In this document: positions 9,928-22,644 of the stretch, piece after piece
Numbering within the stretch: the stretch's first letter is position 1
How the letters are laid out: the number at the start of each line of letters is the position of its first letter
From: Rhynchopus sp. YZ270_cl-10
Lineage: Eukaryota; Euglenozoa; Diplonemea; Diplonemida; Diplonemidae
DNA length: 64,000 nucleotides
Direction of reading: 5' to 3'
NCBI GenBank assembly: GCA_964035575.1
Contig: OZ037867.1
Coordinates: forward strand, 1,364,001 to 1,428,000
Notes under the pieces: model-generated
The model's input: the letters and a program-made list of their open reading frames with translations, nothing else
Databases searched by the model: none
Told to the model about the DNA's origin: nothing
Translations under genes and position numbers: made by a program

Positions 9928-11529
9928 GTGCAAGCAGCAAGCTGTAAGCAGGGATTGTGAGCGTCTCATACATCTGTCCTTCCCACCTTTTCTTTCATAG
10001 CAATACCACTAGCTACAACTCTTCTTGTTTCAGTTTCAAAAAAGTAGGCTGTGACAACAACAAACAACAAACAACAAACAACAAACAATAAACAAAAGAA
10101 GAAGAAAAGACACACCTTGTTTGGTCTTTTATGTTGGGCGGCAACATTAAACGCCTTATTTTATTTTCGTTTCTCTATTATATTTTTGGGTGATGTATAG
10201 CGCAGCTGCGAGGCTTCGGTTCATCATCATATACTTTATTTATTTATTTATTTTTTGCCCTTCGGTTCCGAACCGAACCCTTTTATTTTATCTCTTCTAT
10301 TGCTTTACCCTTGATCTACTTTTTGCCACCCGCTTCTATTTGCGGACTCTTTTGTAGCCCATGTTCTGTGGCCCACGTACAGCGTCTTTATTGAGTGCGT
10401 GCGTTGGTTTGTATAGTTTATTATATGCCTGCCACAGCCCTATTTCTATTCCTATTCCTACTCCCAACCCCGTCCCCCCCGTATTTTCTGTCGTCGTTCT
10501 GCTGGGACAGCGGGAATGGGAATGGGAATGGGAGGCCTTGCGTGTGCAGCGTGCAGCTGCATGCCCATTCCTCCCTCCCATCCCACATGTCCCATGGCGA
10601 ATGACATCGGAGCTCTATGATACTGACAAACAAAAAGCAAAGGGAGGTGACGGTGTCGCCTTGTTGTGTGTGTCCGCGTTCCGTGTTCCACTCCCCATTG
10701 TTTCGCATGCCAGTGCAGCCCTGTTGCCTCAGCGACGTCTCTGCACACCACACATGCACAAGAAACATGGCGTGCGGTGGCCGGCCCTGTGTCCGACCGT
10801 TCCCCACCATTCCCTCCCCTCGCGTGCACCACACACACACACACGTGGACACGACACGGGAGGGGTGGTTGGAGAAGAGGTGGATGATTTGGTTCATGTC
10901 CCTTTGTTCAACTATTCACTTTTTTGACGTTTGCCTTTCACCCCCCCACCCTATTTTTTTCTTCTATACTTGGTTCTGAGCTTGGCTCTGTGTTGTCTGC
11001 AGGGATGCAGGCTGCACCAGGGACTTGAACTTCAGCGTTTTCTTTTCTCTTCTTTTCTTTTATGGTCAACCTTCTAAATTGCTTCTCTTGACTACTTCGC
11101 TTCCATACAGTTCCATCCAGTTTTATTCTTCAGTTATCCAAACAAACAAAACCACCCTTTCCCGCATAGTTGCCAAGCTAGATACAGCGGGAACAGATGT
11201 GCACAGCAAAGAAACCAGAGGATACATTTCTGAGCTGAGCCTGTAGGTGTGTATGCGTTTGTACATGGGATGTGTGACCGAGCCTCTGCTCGAACGAGGC
11301 TCGGTGCCAACATTGCAGAAGACACAACAGAATGGAACAACAATAAAACATGACACAATTCAATAACAAACATGCCAAAAAGGTTAACACAAATAAAAGA
11401 ACGCACCCACACCCCCCTCTTTTGTCCTAAAAAAACAGACACCCATTCCCAAGAAACCAGAACCCACCCACTCCGCCTCACAACAGAACACTTGTATCTC
11501 TCCATATTAGTTGACAACACAACACAACA

Positions 11530-12279
11530 ATGATGTCAAAGGCAGGACTCGCAATGGCCGCAGCCTTCGTGGCCCTGGCGCAAGGTGCACCATCTGCAGG
11601 CACAGTGGAGCTGCTGGAGGCACCTGCGGTGAACGGTGTGCGGACGAACGCCCCTGGGCTGCACGTGACCCTGCTGTCGTCTGGGGTGGACGCGTGGCCG
11701 AACCTTGACGGGTCGACGCTGCGCGACGTGCCGCCGTTCATGCGCCTCATGCCAACGACGCTGGCGAACTGGAGAATGAAGTCTGGGACAAAGGTGAAGT
11801 TCTCGTGCCCGAACGAGCCTTCCCTGATTGAGGTGTGCGACGCATGGGTGTTCTTCTACAGCTGCCCGCAGAGCTGTGTGACGACGTACCAGGGCGGTCT
11901 GCAGGGCCAGCTGTCGGCTCTGCCCGGCTGGGAGAGGACACAGTGCGCACCTTCCTTCTGGACGAACGCACCCGGGATGACCTTCGTGCACCCGATGGGA
12001 AGCTTCAGAATGCAGCTGGCACCCGGCCAGTCGACTGAGTTTGACCTTCAGGACGACGCAGAGTTCCTTGGCTTCGGGATTGACTCGAACGGAGAGGACT
12101 GCACAAAGCACATGGACCAGAACTCCTGCCCTGTGGCGGGAGGACGCTGCAGGTGGGAGTCGGGTGCGTGCGTGAACCAGAACTGCAAGGGCCGCTTCGG
12201 ACCCCCGCCACCGTGCCGTGAGTGCCCCTGGGAGGGAGTTGTGCGTGTCGCACGCCCTGCCTCGGACGGTCCGTTCTAA
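11530..12279 (+). CDS. Secreted cysteine-rich protein of unknown family, copy 3
   Basis: The product is identical to the copy at 2413-3162, with an intact ATGATG start and TAA stop. It sits 1602 bp after the stop of monooxygenase copy 3, the same spacing as in the other units. Confidence 0.85.
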   Translation: MMSKAGLAMAAAFVALAQGAPSAGTVELLEAPAVNGVRTNAPGLHVTLLSSGVDAWPNLDGSTLRDVPPFMRLMPTTLANWRMKSGTKVKFSCPNEPSLIEVCDAWVFFYSCPQSCVTTYQGGLQGQLSALPGWERTQCAPSFWTNAPGMTFVHPMGSFRMQLAPGQSTEFDLQDDAEFLGFGIDSNGEDCTKHMDQNSCPVAGGRCRWESGACVNQNCKGRFGPPPPCRECPWEGVVRVARPASDGPF

Positions 12280-13548
12280 GGTGTGTGACAGGAAATAGGA
12301 TAGGATGTCACACAAATGTGCACAAAGTAAAATACACACAAAAACAAAAAAACAAAAACGAAACGAAACGAAACGAAACCAAATCAACCCCATCCACGCT
12401 TGCTTCACGTCACCACTGGCAGCACAGGAGTGCTTGTACAGCCTCCTTTTGTTTTTGTGTGCTGCGAGTTTTAGATCGTGAAGCCAGGCTCTTCTTCCAA
12501 CATATGAAACTGCAAATCCACAGCGAGCATGCATACATCGCATGCTTGTTCTGTGGAACGTATCAAAGCAGCCCCATGTTTCTCTTGTACCTTTTTTTAT
12601 TTTCTTCACGGAATAGTGCAGGCGAGGAGGGGCTCAGGCGAAGCTACGGCACCTGAGCCCCCCTCCTTCTTGTTGCACAGTCGTTTTCTTCTTATTTTAG
12701 GCTCCCTTTTTCTGCATGCGGCAGGCCCTGTCTTGTCCGTCGGATGTCTGGGTTTGTCTTTGCGAGCTGGGTCTGTATAGATGGGTTCAGCCTCGAGACA
12801 ACCTCAATGGGACTTTGTTATGTTTTTCTTTTGTGGAACTGTGCAGGGACTTGCTTTACTTTTGGATGTGTAAAAGCGGGAAAATGCGGGTCGTGCACGT
12901 GCTAGCCTGCGAGGGCAGCAGCAAGGGCCCTCTTTATTCAGCATTCAAAACAGTGTTTCCCACACAACCACTTCTTTTTATGTTACGTTTTGCGCCACCC
13001 AAGTCGTTGGGGGGGAAGTGAAGTGAAGTGAAGACACCGCACCATCATGTCTTTGCTGTTTGTTTTATTTTTTCTCCGGAAGATGTTCCTTCATATGAGT
13101 TACGGGGTTGTCTGCCTGCCTGCCCGCCGGCACCTTGCTTTTTTGCGCACTGTGTGTGTGTGCACACTCCAGACAGGTAGGTGTTGCATACGCACCCTTT
13201 TTTGCTTCTGCTGCAAGAACAAGGGGAAGTGCGGTGGGCTGAGACGTCCCGGAACAGAAGACCCATAGGACACACGTATCACAAGAACAGAAATACAGAA
13301 TACGTACGAAATAAAAGAAGCCCTCCCCCCTTTTTTGTTCTTTGAATACAGAATGAGATGAGATGATGCAAAACGCCACAATGTACTCCCTCACACATAC
13401 ACACACTTACAGGTGATTCATCTACACACAACAGAAGACAACCAGAGTTTGAACTCAGCACAGCACACCACAAAGAGAGCCGCAGCCACACAACAAGCCT
13501 TGTTGCACACGTTGTGCACACCTTCTTTGGGTTCTTGCAAAGACGACC

Positions 13549-14475
13549 ATGGTGGCACCCAGGATGCTGCTGCTGGCATGTGTTGCTGTGTCGGTGTCCG
13601 GACACGGGTACGTGGAGTCGCCGCCGTCGCGCGGGTTTGGCTGCAGGACTGGGCTGAACTCGGGGTGCGGGTCTGTGCAGTTTGAGCCGCAGAGCGTGGA
13701 GGGTCCTGACGGGTGGCCTTCGGGGGGCCCTGCGGACGGGACGCTGGCGGCTGCGGGACGTGCAAACTTTGGGGAGCTGAACGCACAGACGCCGACACGT
13801 TGGGGGAAGACTGCGATTGCGAGCGGTGTGCACGTGTTCACGTGGCAGTTCCGTGCAGCACACGTGACGCGCGACTTCAGGTACTACATCACACGTGTGG
13901 GGTGGGACCAGAACGCGCCGCTTGGGACAGCGTCGTTTGACACAACGCCGTTCTGCGTGGTGGACGGGCAGATGGTGATGCCTGCAAACCCTTCGAGCCA
14001 CAGCTGCACGGTGCCCACACGCTCGGGGTACCACGTTGTGCTTGCTGTGTGGGACGTGGGTGACACCCCTGCAAGCTTCTACAACGCGATTGACGTGACG
14101 ATTGGTGGTGCGGGCCCGACTCCGCCTGTGCCTGTGCCGACACCAACTGCACCTGTGCCCACACCAACTGCACCTGTACCCACACCAACTGCACCTGTGC
14201 CCACACCAACTGCACCTGTGCCCACACCACCCACACCGCCGACGCCAACTGCACCTGTGCCTGTGCCCACACCACCGACGCCGCCAGTGCCAGTGCCCGT
14301 CCCGTCGTCGGGTGGATGCACGGCAGGTGTTGCGGAGGTGGCTGTGTGGGGCAACTGCAAGGCTGCACCACACTGCTGTGCGTCGGGGTCGACGTGCTAC
14401 GAGCAGAACCAGTGGTACGCACAGTGCAGGCCGTCGTGCTCCACGGCAGATGGGTGGACGTGCCGTGTGCTATAG
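13549..14475 (+). CDS. AA10 lytic polysaccharide monooxygenase with CBM1, copy 4 (308 aa)
   Basis: Protein identical to copy 2, with four PTPTA units in the linker. All copper ligands and all CBM1 cysteines are retained, so it should encode an active enzyme. Confidence 0.95.
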   Translation: MVAPRMLLLACVAVSVSGHGYVESPPSRGFGCRTGLNSGCGSVQFEPQSVEGPDGWPSGGPADGTLAAAGRANFGELNAQTPTRWGKTAIASGVHVFTWQFRAAHVTRDFRYYITRVGWDQNAPLGTASFDTTPFCVVDGQMVMPANPSSHSCTVPTRSGYHVVLAVWDVGDTPASFYNAIDVTIGGAGPTPPVPVPTPTAPVPTPTAPVPTPTAPVPTPTAPVPTPPTPPTPTAPVPVPTPPTPPVPVPVPSSGGCTAGVAEVAVWGNCKAAPHCCASGSTCYEQNQWYAQCRPSCSTADGWTCRVL

Positions 14476-16077
14476 GTGCAAGCAGCAAGCTGTAAGCAGG
14501 GATTGTGAGCGTCTCATACATCTGTCCTTCCCACCTTTTCTTTCATAGCAATACCACTAGCTACAACTCTTCTTGTTTCAGTTTCAAAAAAGTAGGCTGT
14601 GACAACAACAAACAACAAACAACAAACAACAAACAATAAACAAAAGAAGAAGAAAAGACACACCTTGTTTGGTCTTTTATGTTGGGCGGCAACATTAAAC
14701 GCCTTATTTTATTTTCGTTTCTCTATTATATTTTTGGGTGATGTATAGCGCAGCTGCGAGGCTTCGGTTCATCATCATATACTTTATTTATTTATTTATT
14801 TTTTGCCCTTCGGTTCCGAACCGAACCCTTTTATTTTATCTCTTCTATTGCTTTACCCTTGATCTACTTTTTGCCACCCGCTTCTATTTGCGGACTCTTT
14901 TGTAGCCCATGTTCTGTGGCCCACGTACAGCGTCTTTATTGAGTGCGTGCGTTGGTTTGTATAGTTTATTATATGCCTGCCACAGCCCTATTTCTATTCC
15001 TATTCCTACTCCCAACCCCGTCCCCCCCGTATTTTCTGTCGTCGTTCTGCTGGGACAGCGGGAATGGGAATGGGAATGGGAGGCCTTGCGTGTGCAGCGT
15101 GCAGCTGCATGCCCATTCCTCCCTCCCATCCCACATGTCCCATGGCGAATGACATCGGAGCTCTATGATACTGACAAACAAAAAGCAAAGGGAGGTGACG
15201 GTGTCGCCTTGTTGTGTGTGTCCGCGTTCCGTGTTCCACTCCCCATTGTTTCGCATGCCAGTGCAGCCCTGTTGCCTCAGCGACGTCTCTGCACACCACA
15301 CATGCACAAGAAACATGGCGTGCGGTGGCCGGCCCTGTGTCCGACCGTTCCCCACCATTCCCTCCCCTCGCGTGCACCACACACACACACACGTGGACAC
15401 GACACGGGAGGGGTGGTTGGAGAAGAGGTGGATGATTTGGTTCATGTCCCTTTGTTCAACTATTCACTTTTTTGACGTTTGCCTTTCACCCCCCCACCCT
15501 ATTTTTTTCTTCTATACTTGGTTCTGAGCTTGGCTCTGTGTTGTCTGCAGGGATGCAGGCTGCACCAGGGACTTGAACTTCAGCGTTTTCTTTTCTCTTC
15601 TTTTCTTTTATGGTCAACCTTCTAAATTGCTTCTCTTGACTACTTCGCTTCCATACAGTTCCATCCAGTTTTATTCTTCAGTTATCCAAACAAACAAAAC
15701 CACCCTTTCCCGCATAGTTGCCAAGCTAGATACAGCGGGAACAGATGTGCACAGCAAAGAAACCAGAGGATACATTTCTGAGCTGAGCCTGTAGGTGTGT
15801 ATGCGTTTGTACATGGGATGTGTGACCGAGCCTCTGCTCGAACGAGGCTCGGTGCCAACATTGCAGAAGACACAACAGAATGGAACAACAATAAAACATG
15901 ACACAATTCAATAACAAACATGCCAAAAAGGTTAACACAAATAAAAGAACGCACCCACACCCCCCTCTTTTGTCCTAAAAAAACAGACACCCATTCCCAA
16001 GAAACCAGAACCCACCCACTCCGCCTCACAACAGAACACTTGTATCTCTCCATATTAGTTGACAACACAACACAACA

Positions 16078-16827
16078 ATGATGTCAAAGGCAGGACTCGC
16101 AATGGCCGCAGCCTTCGTGGCCCTGGCGCAAGGTGCACCATCTGCAGGCACAGTGGAGCTGCTGGAGGCACCTGCGGTGAACGGTGTGCGGACGAACGCC
16201 CCTGGGCTGCACGTGACCCTGCTGTCGTCTGGGGTGGACGCGTGGCCGAACCTTGACGGGTCGACGCTGCGCGACGTGCCGCCGTTCATGCGCCTCATGC
16301 CAACGACGCTGGCGAACTGGAGAATGAAGTCTGGGACAAAGGTGAAGTTCTCGTGCCCGAACGAGCCTTCCCTGATTGAGGTGTGCGACGCATGGGTGTT
16401 CTTCTACAGCTGCCCGCAGAGCTGTGTGACGACGTACCAGGGCGGTCTGCAGGGCCAGCTGTCGGCTCTGCCCGGCTGGGAGAGGACACAGTGCGCACCT
16501 TCCTTCTGGACGAACGCACCCGGGATGACCTTCGTGCACCCGATGGGAAGCTTCAGAATGCAGCTGGCACCCGGCCAGTCGACTGAGTTTGACCTTCAGG
16601 ACGACGCAGAGTTCCTTGGCTTCGGGATTGACTCGAACGGAGAGGACTGCACAAAGCACATGGACCAGAACTCCTGCCCTGTGGCGGGAGGACGCTGCAG
16701 GTGGGAGTCGGGTGCGTGCGTGAACCAGAACTGCAAGGGCCGCTTCGGACCCCCGCCACCGTGCCGTGAGTGCCCCTGGGAGGGAGTTGTGCGTGTCGCA
16801 CGCCCTGCCTCGGACGGTCCGTTCTAA
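16078..16827 (+). CDS. Secreted cysteine-rich protein of unknown family, copy 4
   Basis: Intact reading frame with the same predicted 249 residues as the first copy. Flanking spacers A and B are unchanged. Confidence 0.85.
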   Translation: MMSKAGLAMAAAFVALAQGAPSAGTVELLEAPAVNGVRTNAPGLHVTLLSSGVDAWPNLDGSTLRDVPPFMRLMPTTLANWRMKSGTKVKFSCPNEPSLIEVCDAWVFFYSCPQSCVTTYQGGLQGQLSALPGWERTQCAPSFWTNAPGMTFVHPMGSFRMQLAPGQSTEFDLQDDAEFLGFGIDSNGEDCTKHMDQNSCPVAGGRCRWESGACVNQNCKGRFGPPPPCRECPWEGVVRVARPASDGPF

Positions 16828-18096
16828 GGTGTGTGACAGGAAATAGGATAGGATGTCACACAAATGTGCACAAAGTAAAATACACACAAAAACAAAAAAA
16901 CAAAAACGAAACGAAACGAAACGAAACCAAATCAACCCCATCCACGCTTGCTTCACGTCACCACTGGCAGCACAGGAGTGCTTGTACAGCCTCCTTTTGT
17001 TTTTGTGTGCTGCGAGTTTTAGATCGTGAAGCCAGGCTCTTCTTCCAACATATGAAACTGCAAATCCACAGCGAGCATGCATACATCGCATGCTTGTTCT
17101 GTGGAACGTATCAAAGCAGCCCCATGTTTCTCTTGTACCTTTTTTTATTTTCTTCACGGAATAGTGCAGGCGAGGAGGGGCTCAGGCGAAGCTACGGCAC
17201 CTGAGCCCCCCTCCTTCTTGTTGCACAGTCGTTTTCTTCTTATTTTAGGCTCCCTTTTTCTGCATGCGGCAGGCCCTGTCTTGTCCGTCGGATGTCTGGG
17301 TTTGTCTTTGCGAGCTGGGTCTGTATAGATGGGTTCAGCCTCGAGACAACCTCAATGGGACTTTGTTATGTTTTTCTTTTGTGGAACTGTGCAGGGACTT
17401 GCTTTACTTTTGGATGTGTAAAAGCGGGAAAATGCGGGTCGTGCACGTGCTAGCCTGCGAGGGCAGCAGCAAGGGCCCTCTTTATTCAGCATTCAAAACA
17501 GTGTTTCCCACACAACCACTTCTTTTTATGTTACGTTTTGCGCCACCCAAGTCGTTGGGGGGGAAGTGAAGTGAAGTGAAGACACCGCACCATCATGTCT
17601 TTGCTGTTTGTTTTATTTTTTCTCCGGAAGATGTTCCTTCATATGAGTTACGGGGTTGTCTGCCTGCCTGCCCGCCGGCACCTTGCTTTTTTGCGCACTG
17701 TGTGTGTGTGCACACTCCAGACAGGTAGGTGTTGCATACGCACCCTTTTTTGCTTCTGCTGCAAGAACAAGGGGAAGTGCGGTGGGCTGAGACGTCCCGG
17801 AACAGAAGACCCATAGGACACACGTATCACAAGAACAGAAATACAGAATACGTACGAAATAAAAGAAGCCCTCCCCCCTTTTTTGTTCTTTGAATACAGA
17901 ATGAGATGAGATGATGCAAAACGCCACAATGTACTCCCTCACACATACACACACTTACAGGTGATTCATCTACACACAACAGAAGACAACCAGAGTTTGA
18001 ACTCAGCACAGCACACCACAAAGAGAGCCGCAGCCACACAACAAGCCTTGTTGCACACGTTGTGCACACCTTCTTTGGGTTCTTGCAAAGACGACC

Positions 18097-19023
18097 ATGG
18101 TGGCACCCAGGATGCTGCTGCTGGCATGTGTTGCTGTGTCGGTGTCCGGACACGGGTACGTGGAGTCGCCGCCGTCGCGCGGGTTTGGCTGCAGGACTGG
18201 GCTGAACTCGGGGTGCGGGTCTGTGCAGTTTGAGCCGCAGAGCGTGGAGGGTCCTGACGGGTGGCCTTCGGGGGGCCCTGCGGACGGGACGCTGGCGGCT
18301 GCGGGACGTGCAAACTTTGGGGAGCTGAACGCACAGACGCCGACACGTTGGGGGAAGACTGCGATTGCGAGCGGTGTGCACGTGTTCACGTGGCAGTTCC
18401 GTGCAGCACACGTGACGCGCGACTTCAGGTACTACATCACACGTGTGGGGTGGGACCAGAACGCGCCGCTTGGGACAGCGTCGTTTGACACAACGCCGTT
18501 CTGCGTGGTGGACGGGCAGATGGTGATGCCTGCAAACCCTTCGAGCCACAGCTGCACGGTGCCCACACGCTCGGGGTACCACGTTGTGCTTGCTGTGTGG
18601 GACGTGGGTGACACCCCTGCAAGCTTCTACAACGCGATTGACGTGACGATTGGTGGTGCGGGCCCGACTCCGCCTGTGCCTGTGCCGACACCAACTGCAC
18701 CTGTGCCCACACCAACTGCACCTGTACCCACACCAACTGCACCTGTGCCCACACCAACTGCACCTGTGCCCACACCACCCACACCGCCGACGCCAACTGC
18801 ACCTGTGCCTGTGCCCACACCACCGACGCCGCCAGTGCCAGTGCCCGTCCCGTCGTCGGGTGGATGCACGGCAGGTGTTGCGGAGGTGGCTGTGTGGGGC
18901 AACTGCAAGGCTGCACCACACTGCTGTGCGTCGGGGTCGACGTGCTACGAGCAGAACCAGTGGTACGCACAGTGCAGGCCGTCGTGCTCCACGGCAGATG
19001 GGTGGACGTGCCGTGTGCTATAG
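18097..19023 (+). CDS. AA10 lytic polysaccharide monooxygenase with CBM1, copy 5 (308 aa)
   Basis: Protein identical to copies 2 and 4, with four PTPTA units. Three of the five complete copies share this linker length, so it may be the founding allele of this part of the array. Confidence 0.95.
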   Translation: MVAPRMLLLACVAVSVSGHGYVESPPSRGFGCRTGLNSGCGSVQFEPQSVEGPDGWPSGGPADGTLAAAGRANFGELNAQTPTRWGKTAIASGVHVFTWQFRAAHVTRDFRYYITRVGWDQNAPLGTASFDTTPFCVVDGQMVMPANPSSHSCTVPTRSGYHVVLAVWDVGDTPASFYNAIDVTIGGAGPTPPVPVPTPTAPVPTPTAPVPTPTAPVPTPTAPVPTPPTPPTPTAPVPVPTPPTPPVPVPVPSSGGCTAGVAEVAVWGNCKAAPHCCASGSTCYEQNQWYAQCRPSCSTADGWTCRVL

Positions 19024-20625
19024 GTGCAAGCAGCAAGCTGTAAGCAGGGATTGTGAGCGTCTCATACATCTGTCCTTCCCACCTTTTCTTTCATAGCAAT
19101 ACCACTAGCTACAACTCTTCTTGTTTCAGTTTCAAAAAAGTAGGCTGTGACAACAACAAACAACAAACAACAAACAACAAACAATAAACAAAAGAAGAAG
19201 AAAAGACACACCTTGTTTGGTCTTTTATGTTGGGCGGCAACATTAAACGCCTTATTTTATTTTCGTTTCTCTATTATATTTTTGGGTGATGTATAGCGCA
19301 GCTGCGAGGCTTCGGTTCATCATCATATACTTTATTTATTTATTTATTTTTTGCCCTTCGGTTCCGAACCGAACCCTTTTATTTTATCTCTTCTATTGCT
19401 TTACCCTTGATCTACTTTTTGCCACCCGCTTCTATTTGCGGACTCTTTTGTAGCCCATGTTCTGTGGCCCACGTACAGCGTCTTTATTGAGTGCGTGCGT
19501 TGGTTTGTATAGTTTATTATATGCCTGCCACAGCCCTATTTCTATTCCTATTCCTACTCCCAACCCCGTCCCCCCCGTATTTTCTGTCGTCGTTCTGCTG
19601 GGACAGCGGGAATGGGAATGGGAATGGGAGGCCTTGCGTGTGCAGCGTGCAGCTGCATGCCCATTCCTCCCTCCCATCCCACATGTCCCATGGCGAATGA
19701 CATCGGAGCTCTATGATACTGACAAACAAAAAGCAAAGGGAGGTGACGGTGTCGCCTTGTTGTGTGTGTCCGCGTTCCGTGTTCCACTCCCCATTGTTTC
19801 GCATGCCAGTGCAGCCCTGTTGCCTCAGCGACGTCTCTGCACACCACACATGCACAAGAAACATGGCGTGCGGTGGCCGGCCCTGTGTCCGACCGTTCCC
19901 CACCATTCCCTCCCCTCGCGTGCACCACACACACACACACGTGGACACGACACGGGAGGGGTGGTTGGAGAAGAGGTGGATGATTTGGTTCATGTCCCTT
20001 TGTTCAACTATTCACTTTTTTGACGTTTGCCTTTCACCCCCCCACCCTATTTTTTTCTTCTATACTTGGTTCTGAGCTTGGCTCTGTGTTGTCTGCAGGG
20101 ATGCAGGCTGCACCAGGGACTTGAACTTCAGCGTTTTCTTTTCTCTTCTTTTCTTTTATGGTCAACCTTCTAAATTGCTTCTCTTGACTACTTCGCTTCC
20201 ATACAGTTCCATCCAGTTTTATTCTTCAGTTATCCAAACAAACAAAACCACCCTTTCCCGCATAGTTGCCAAGCTAGATACAGCGGGAACAGATGTGCAC
20301 AGCAAAGAAACCAGAGGATACATTTCTGAGCTGAGCCTGTAGGTGTGTATGCGTTTGTACATGGGATGTGTGACCGAGCCTCTGCTCGAACGAGGCTCGG
20401 TGCCAACATTGCAGAAGACACAACAGAATGGAACAACAATAAAACATGACACAATTCAATAACAAACATGCCAAAAAGGTTAACACAAATAAAAGAACGC
20501 ACCCACACCCCCCTCTTTTGTCCTAAAAAAACAGACACCCATTCCCAAGAAACCAGAACCCACCCACTCCGCCTCACAACAGAACACTTGTATCTCTCCA
20601 TATTAGTTGACAACACAACACAACA

Positions 20626-21375
20626 ATGATGTCAAAGGCAGGACTCGCAATGGCCGCAGCCTTCGTGGCCCTGGCGCAAGGTGCACCATCTGCAGGCACA
20701 GTGGAGCTGCTGGAGGCACCTGCGGTGAACGGTGTGCGGACGAACGCCCCTGGGCTGCACGTGACCCTGCTGTCGTCTGGGGTGGACGCGTGGCCGAACC
20801 TTGACGGGTCGACGCTGCGCGACGTGCCGCCGTTCATGCGCCTCATGCCAACGACGCTGGCGAACTGGAGAATGAAGTCTGGGACAAAGGTGAAGTTCTC
20901 GTGCCCGAACGAGCCTTCCCTGATTGAGGTGTGCGACGCATGGGTGTTCTTCTACAGCTGCCCGCAGAGCTGTGTGACGACGTACCAGGGCGGTCTGCAG
21001 GGCCAGCTGTCGGCTCTGCCCGGCTGGGAGAGGACACAGTGCGCACCTTCCTTCTGGACGAACGCACCCGGGATGACCTTCGTGCACCCGATGGGAAGCT
21101 TCAGAATGCAGCTGGCACCCGGCCAGTCGACTGAGTTTGACCTTCAGGACGACGCAGAGTTCCTTGGCTTCGGGATTGACTCGAACGGAGAGGACTGCAC
21201 AAAGCACATGGACCAGAACTCCTGCCCTGTGGCGGGAGGACGCTGCAGGTGGGAGTCGGGTGCGTGCGTGAACCAGAACTGCAAGGGCCGCTTCGGACCC
21301 CCGCCACCGTGCCGTGAGTGCCCCTGGGAGGGAGTTGTGCGTGTCGCACGCCCTGCCTCGGACGGTCCGTTCTAA
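20626..21375 (+). CDS. Secreted cysteine-rich protein of unknown family, copy 5 (last)
   Basis: Intact and identical in predicted protein to the other copies. It is the last partner gene: the next unit is cut off in spacer A about 50 bp short of where a sixth copy would start, so the array ends with an unpaired monooxygenase. Confidence 0.85.
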   Translation: MMSKAGLAMAAAFVALAQGAPSAGTVELLEAPAVNGVRTNAPGLHVTLLSSGVDAWPNLDGSTLRDVPPFMRLMPTTLANWRMKSGTKVKFSCPNEPSLIEVCDAWVFFYSCPQSCVTTYQGGLQGQLSALPGWERTQCAPSFWTNAPGMTFVHPMGSFRMQLAPGQSTEFDLQDDAEFLGFGIDSNGEDCTKHMDQNSCPVAGGRCRWESGACVNQNCKGRFGPPPPCRECPWEGVVRVARPASDGPF

Positions 21376-22644
21376 GGTGTGTGACAGGAAATAGGATAGG
21401 ATGTCACACAAATGTGCACAAAGTAAAATACACACAAAAACAAAAAAACAAAAACGAAACGAAACGAAACGAAACCAAATCAACCCCATCCACGCTTGCT
21501 TCACGTCACCACTGGCAGCACAGGAGTGCTTGTACAGCCTCCTTTTGTTTTTGTGTGCTGCGAGTTTTAGATCGTGAAGCCAGGCTCTTCTTCCAACATA
21601 TGAAACTGCAAATCCACAGCGAGCATGCATACATCGCATGCTTGTTCTGTGGAACGTATCAAAGCAGCCCCATGTTTCTCTTGTACCTTTTTTTATTTTC
21701 TTCACGGAATAGTGCAGGCGAGGAGGGGCTCAGGCGAAGCTACGGCACCTGAGCCCCCCTCCTTCTTGTTGCACAGTCGTTTTCTTCTTATTTTAGGCTC
21801 CCTTTTTCTGCATGCGGCAGGCCCTGTCTTGTCCGTCGGATGTCTGGGTTTGTCTTTGCGAGCTGGGTCTGTATAGATGGGTTCAGCCTCGAGACAACCT
21901 CAATGGGACTTTGTTATGTTTTTCTTTTGTGGAACTGTGCAGGGACTTGCTTTACTTTTGGATGTGTAAAAGCGGGAAAATGCGGGTCGTGCACGTGCTA
22001 GCCTGCGAGGGCAGCAGCAAGGGCCCTCTTTATTCAGCATTCAAAACAGTGTTTCCCACACAACCACTTCTTTTTATGTTACGTTTTGCGCCACCCAAGT
22101 CGTTGGGGGGGAAGTGAAGTGAAGTGAAGACACCGCACCATCATGTCTTTGCTGTTTGTTTTATTTTTTCTCCGGAAGATGTTCCTTCATATGAGTTACG
22201 GGGTTGTCTGCCTGCCTGCCCGCCGGCACCTTGCTTTTTTGCGCACTGTGTGTGTGTGCACACTCCAGACAGGTAGGTGTTGCATACGCACCCTTTTTTG
22301 CTTCTGCTGCAAGAACAAGGGGAAGTGCGGTGGGCTGAGACGTCCCGGAACAGAAGACCCATAGGACACACGTATCACAAGAACAGAAATACAGAATACG
22401 TACGAAATAAAAGAAGCCCTCCCCCCTTTTTTGTTCTTTGAATACAGAATGAGATGAGATGATGCAAAACGCCACAATGTACTCCCTCACACATACACAC
22501 ACTTACAGGTGATTCATCTACACACAACAGAAGACAACCAGAGTTTGAACTCAGCACAGCACACCACAAAGAGAGCCGCAGCCACACAACAAGCCTTGTT
22601 GCACACGTTGTGCACACCTTCTTTGGGTTCTTGCAAAGACGACC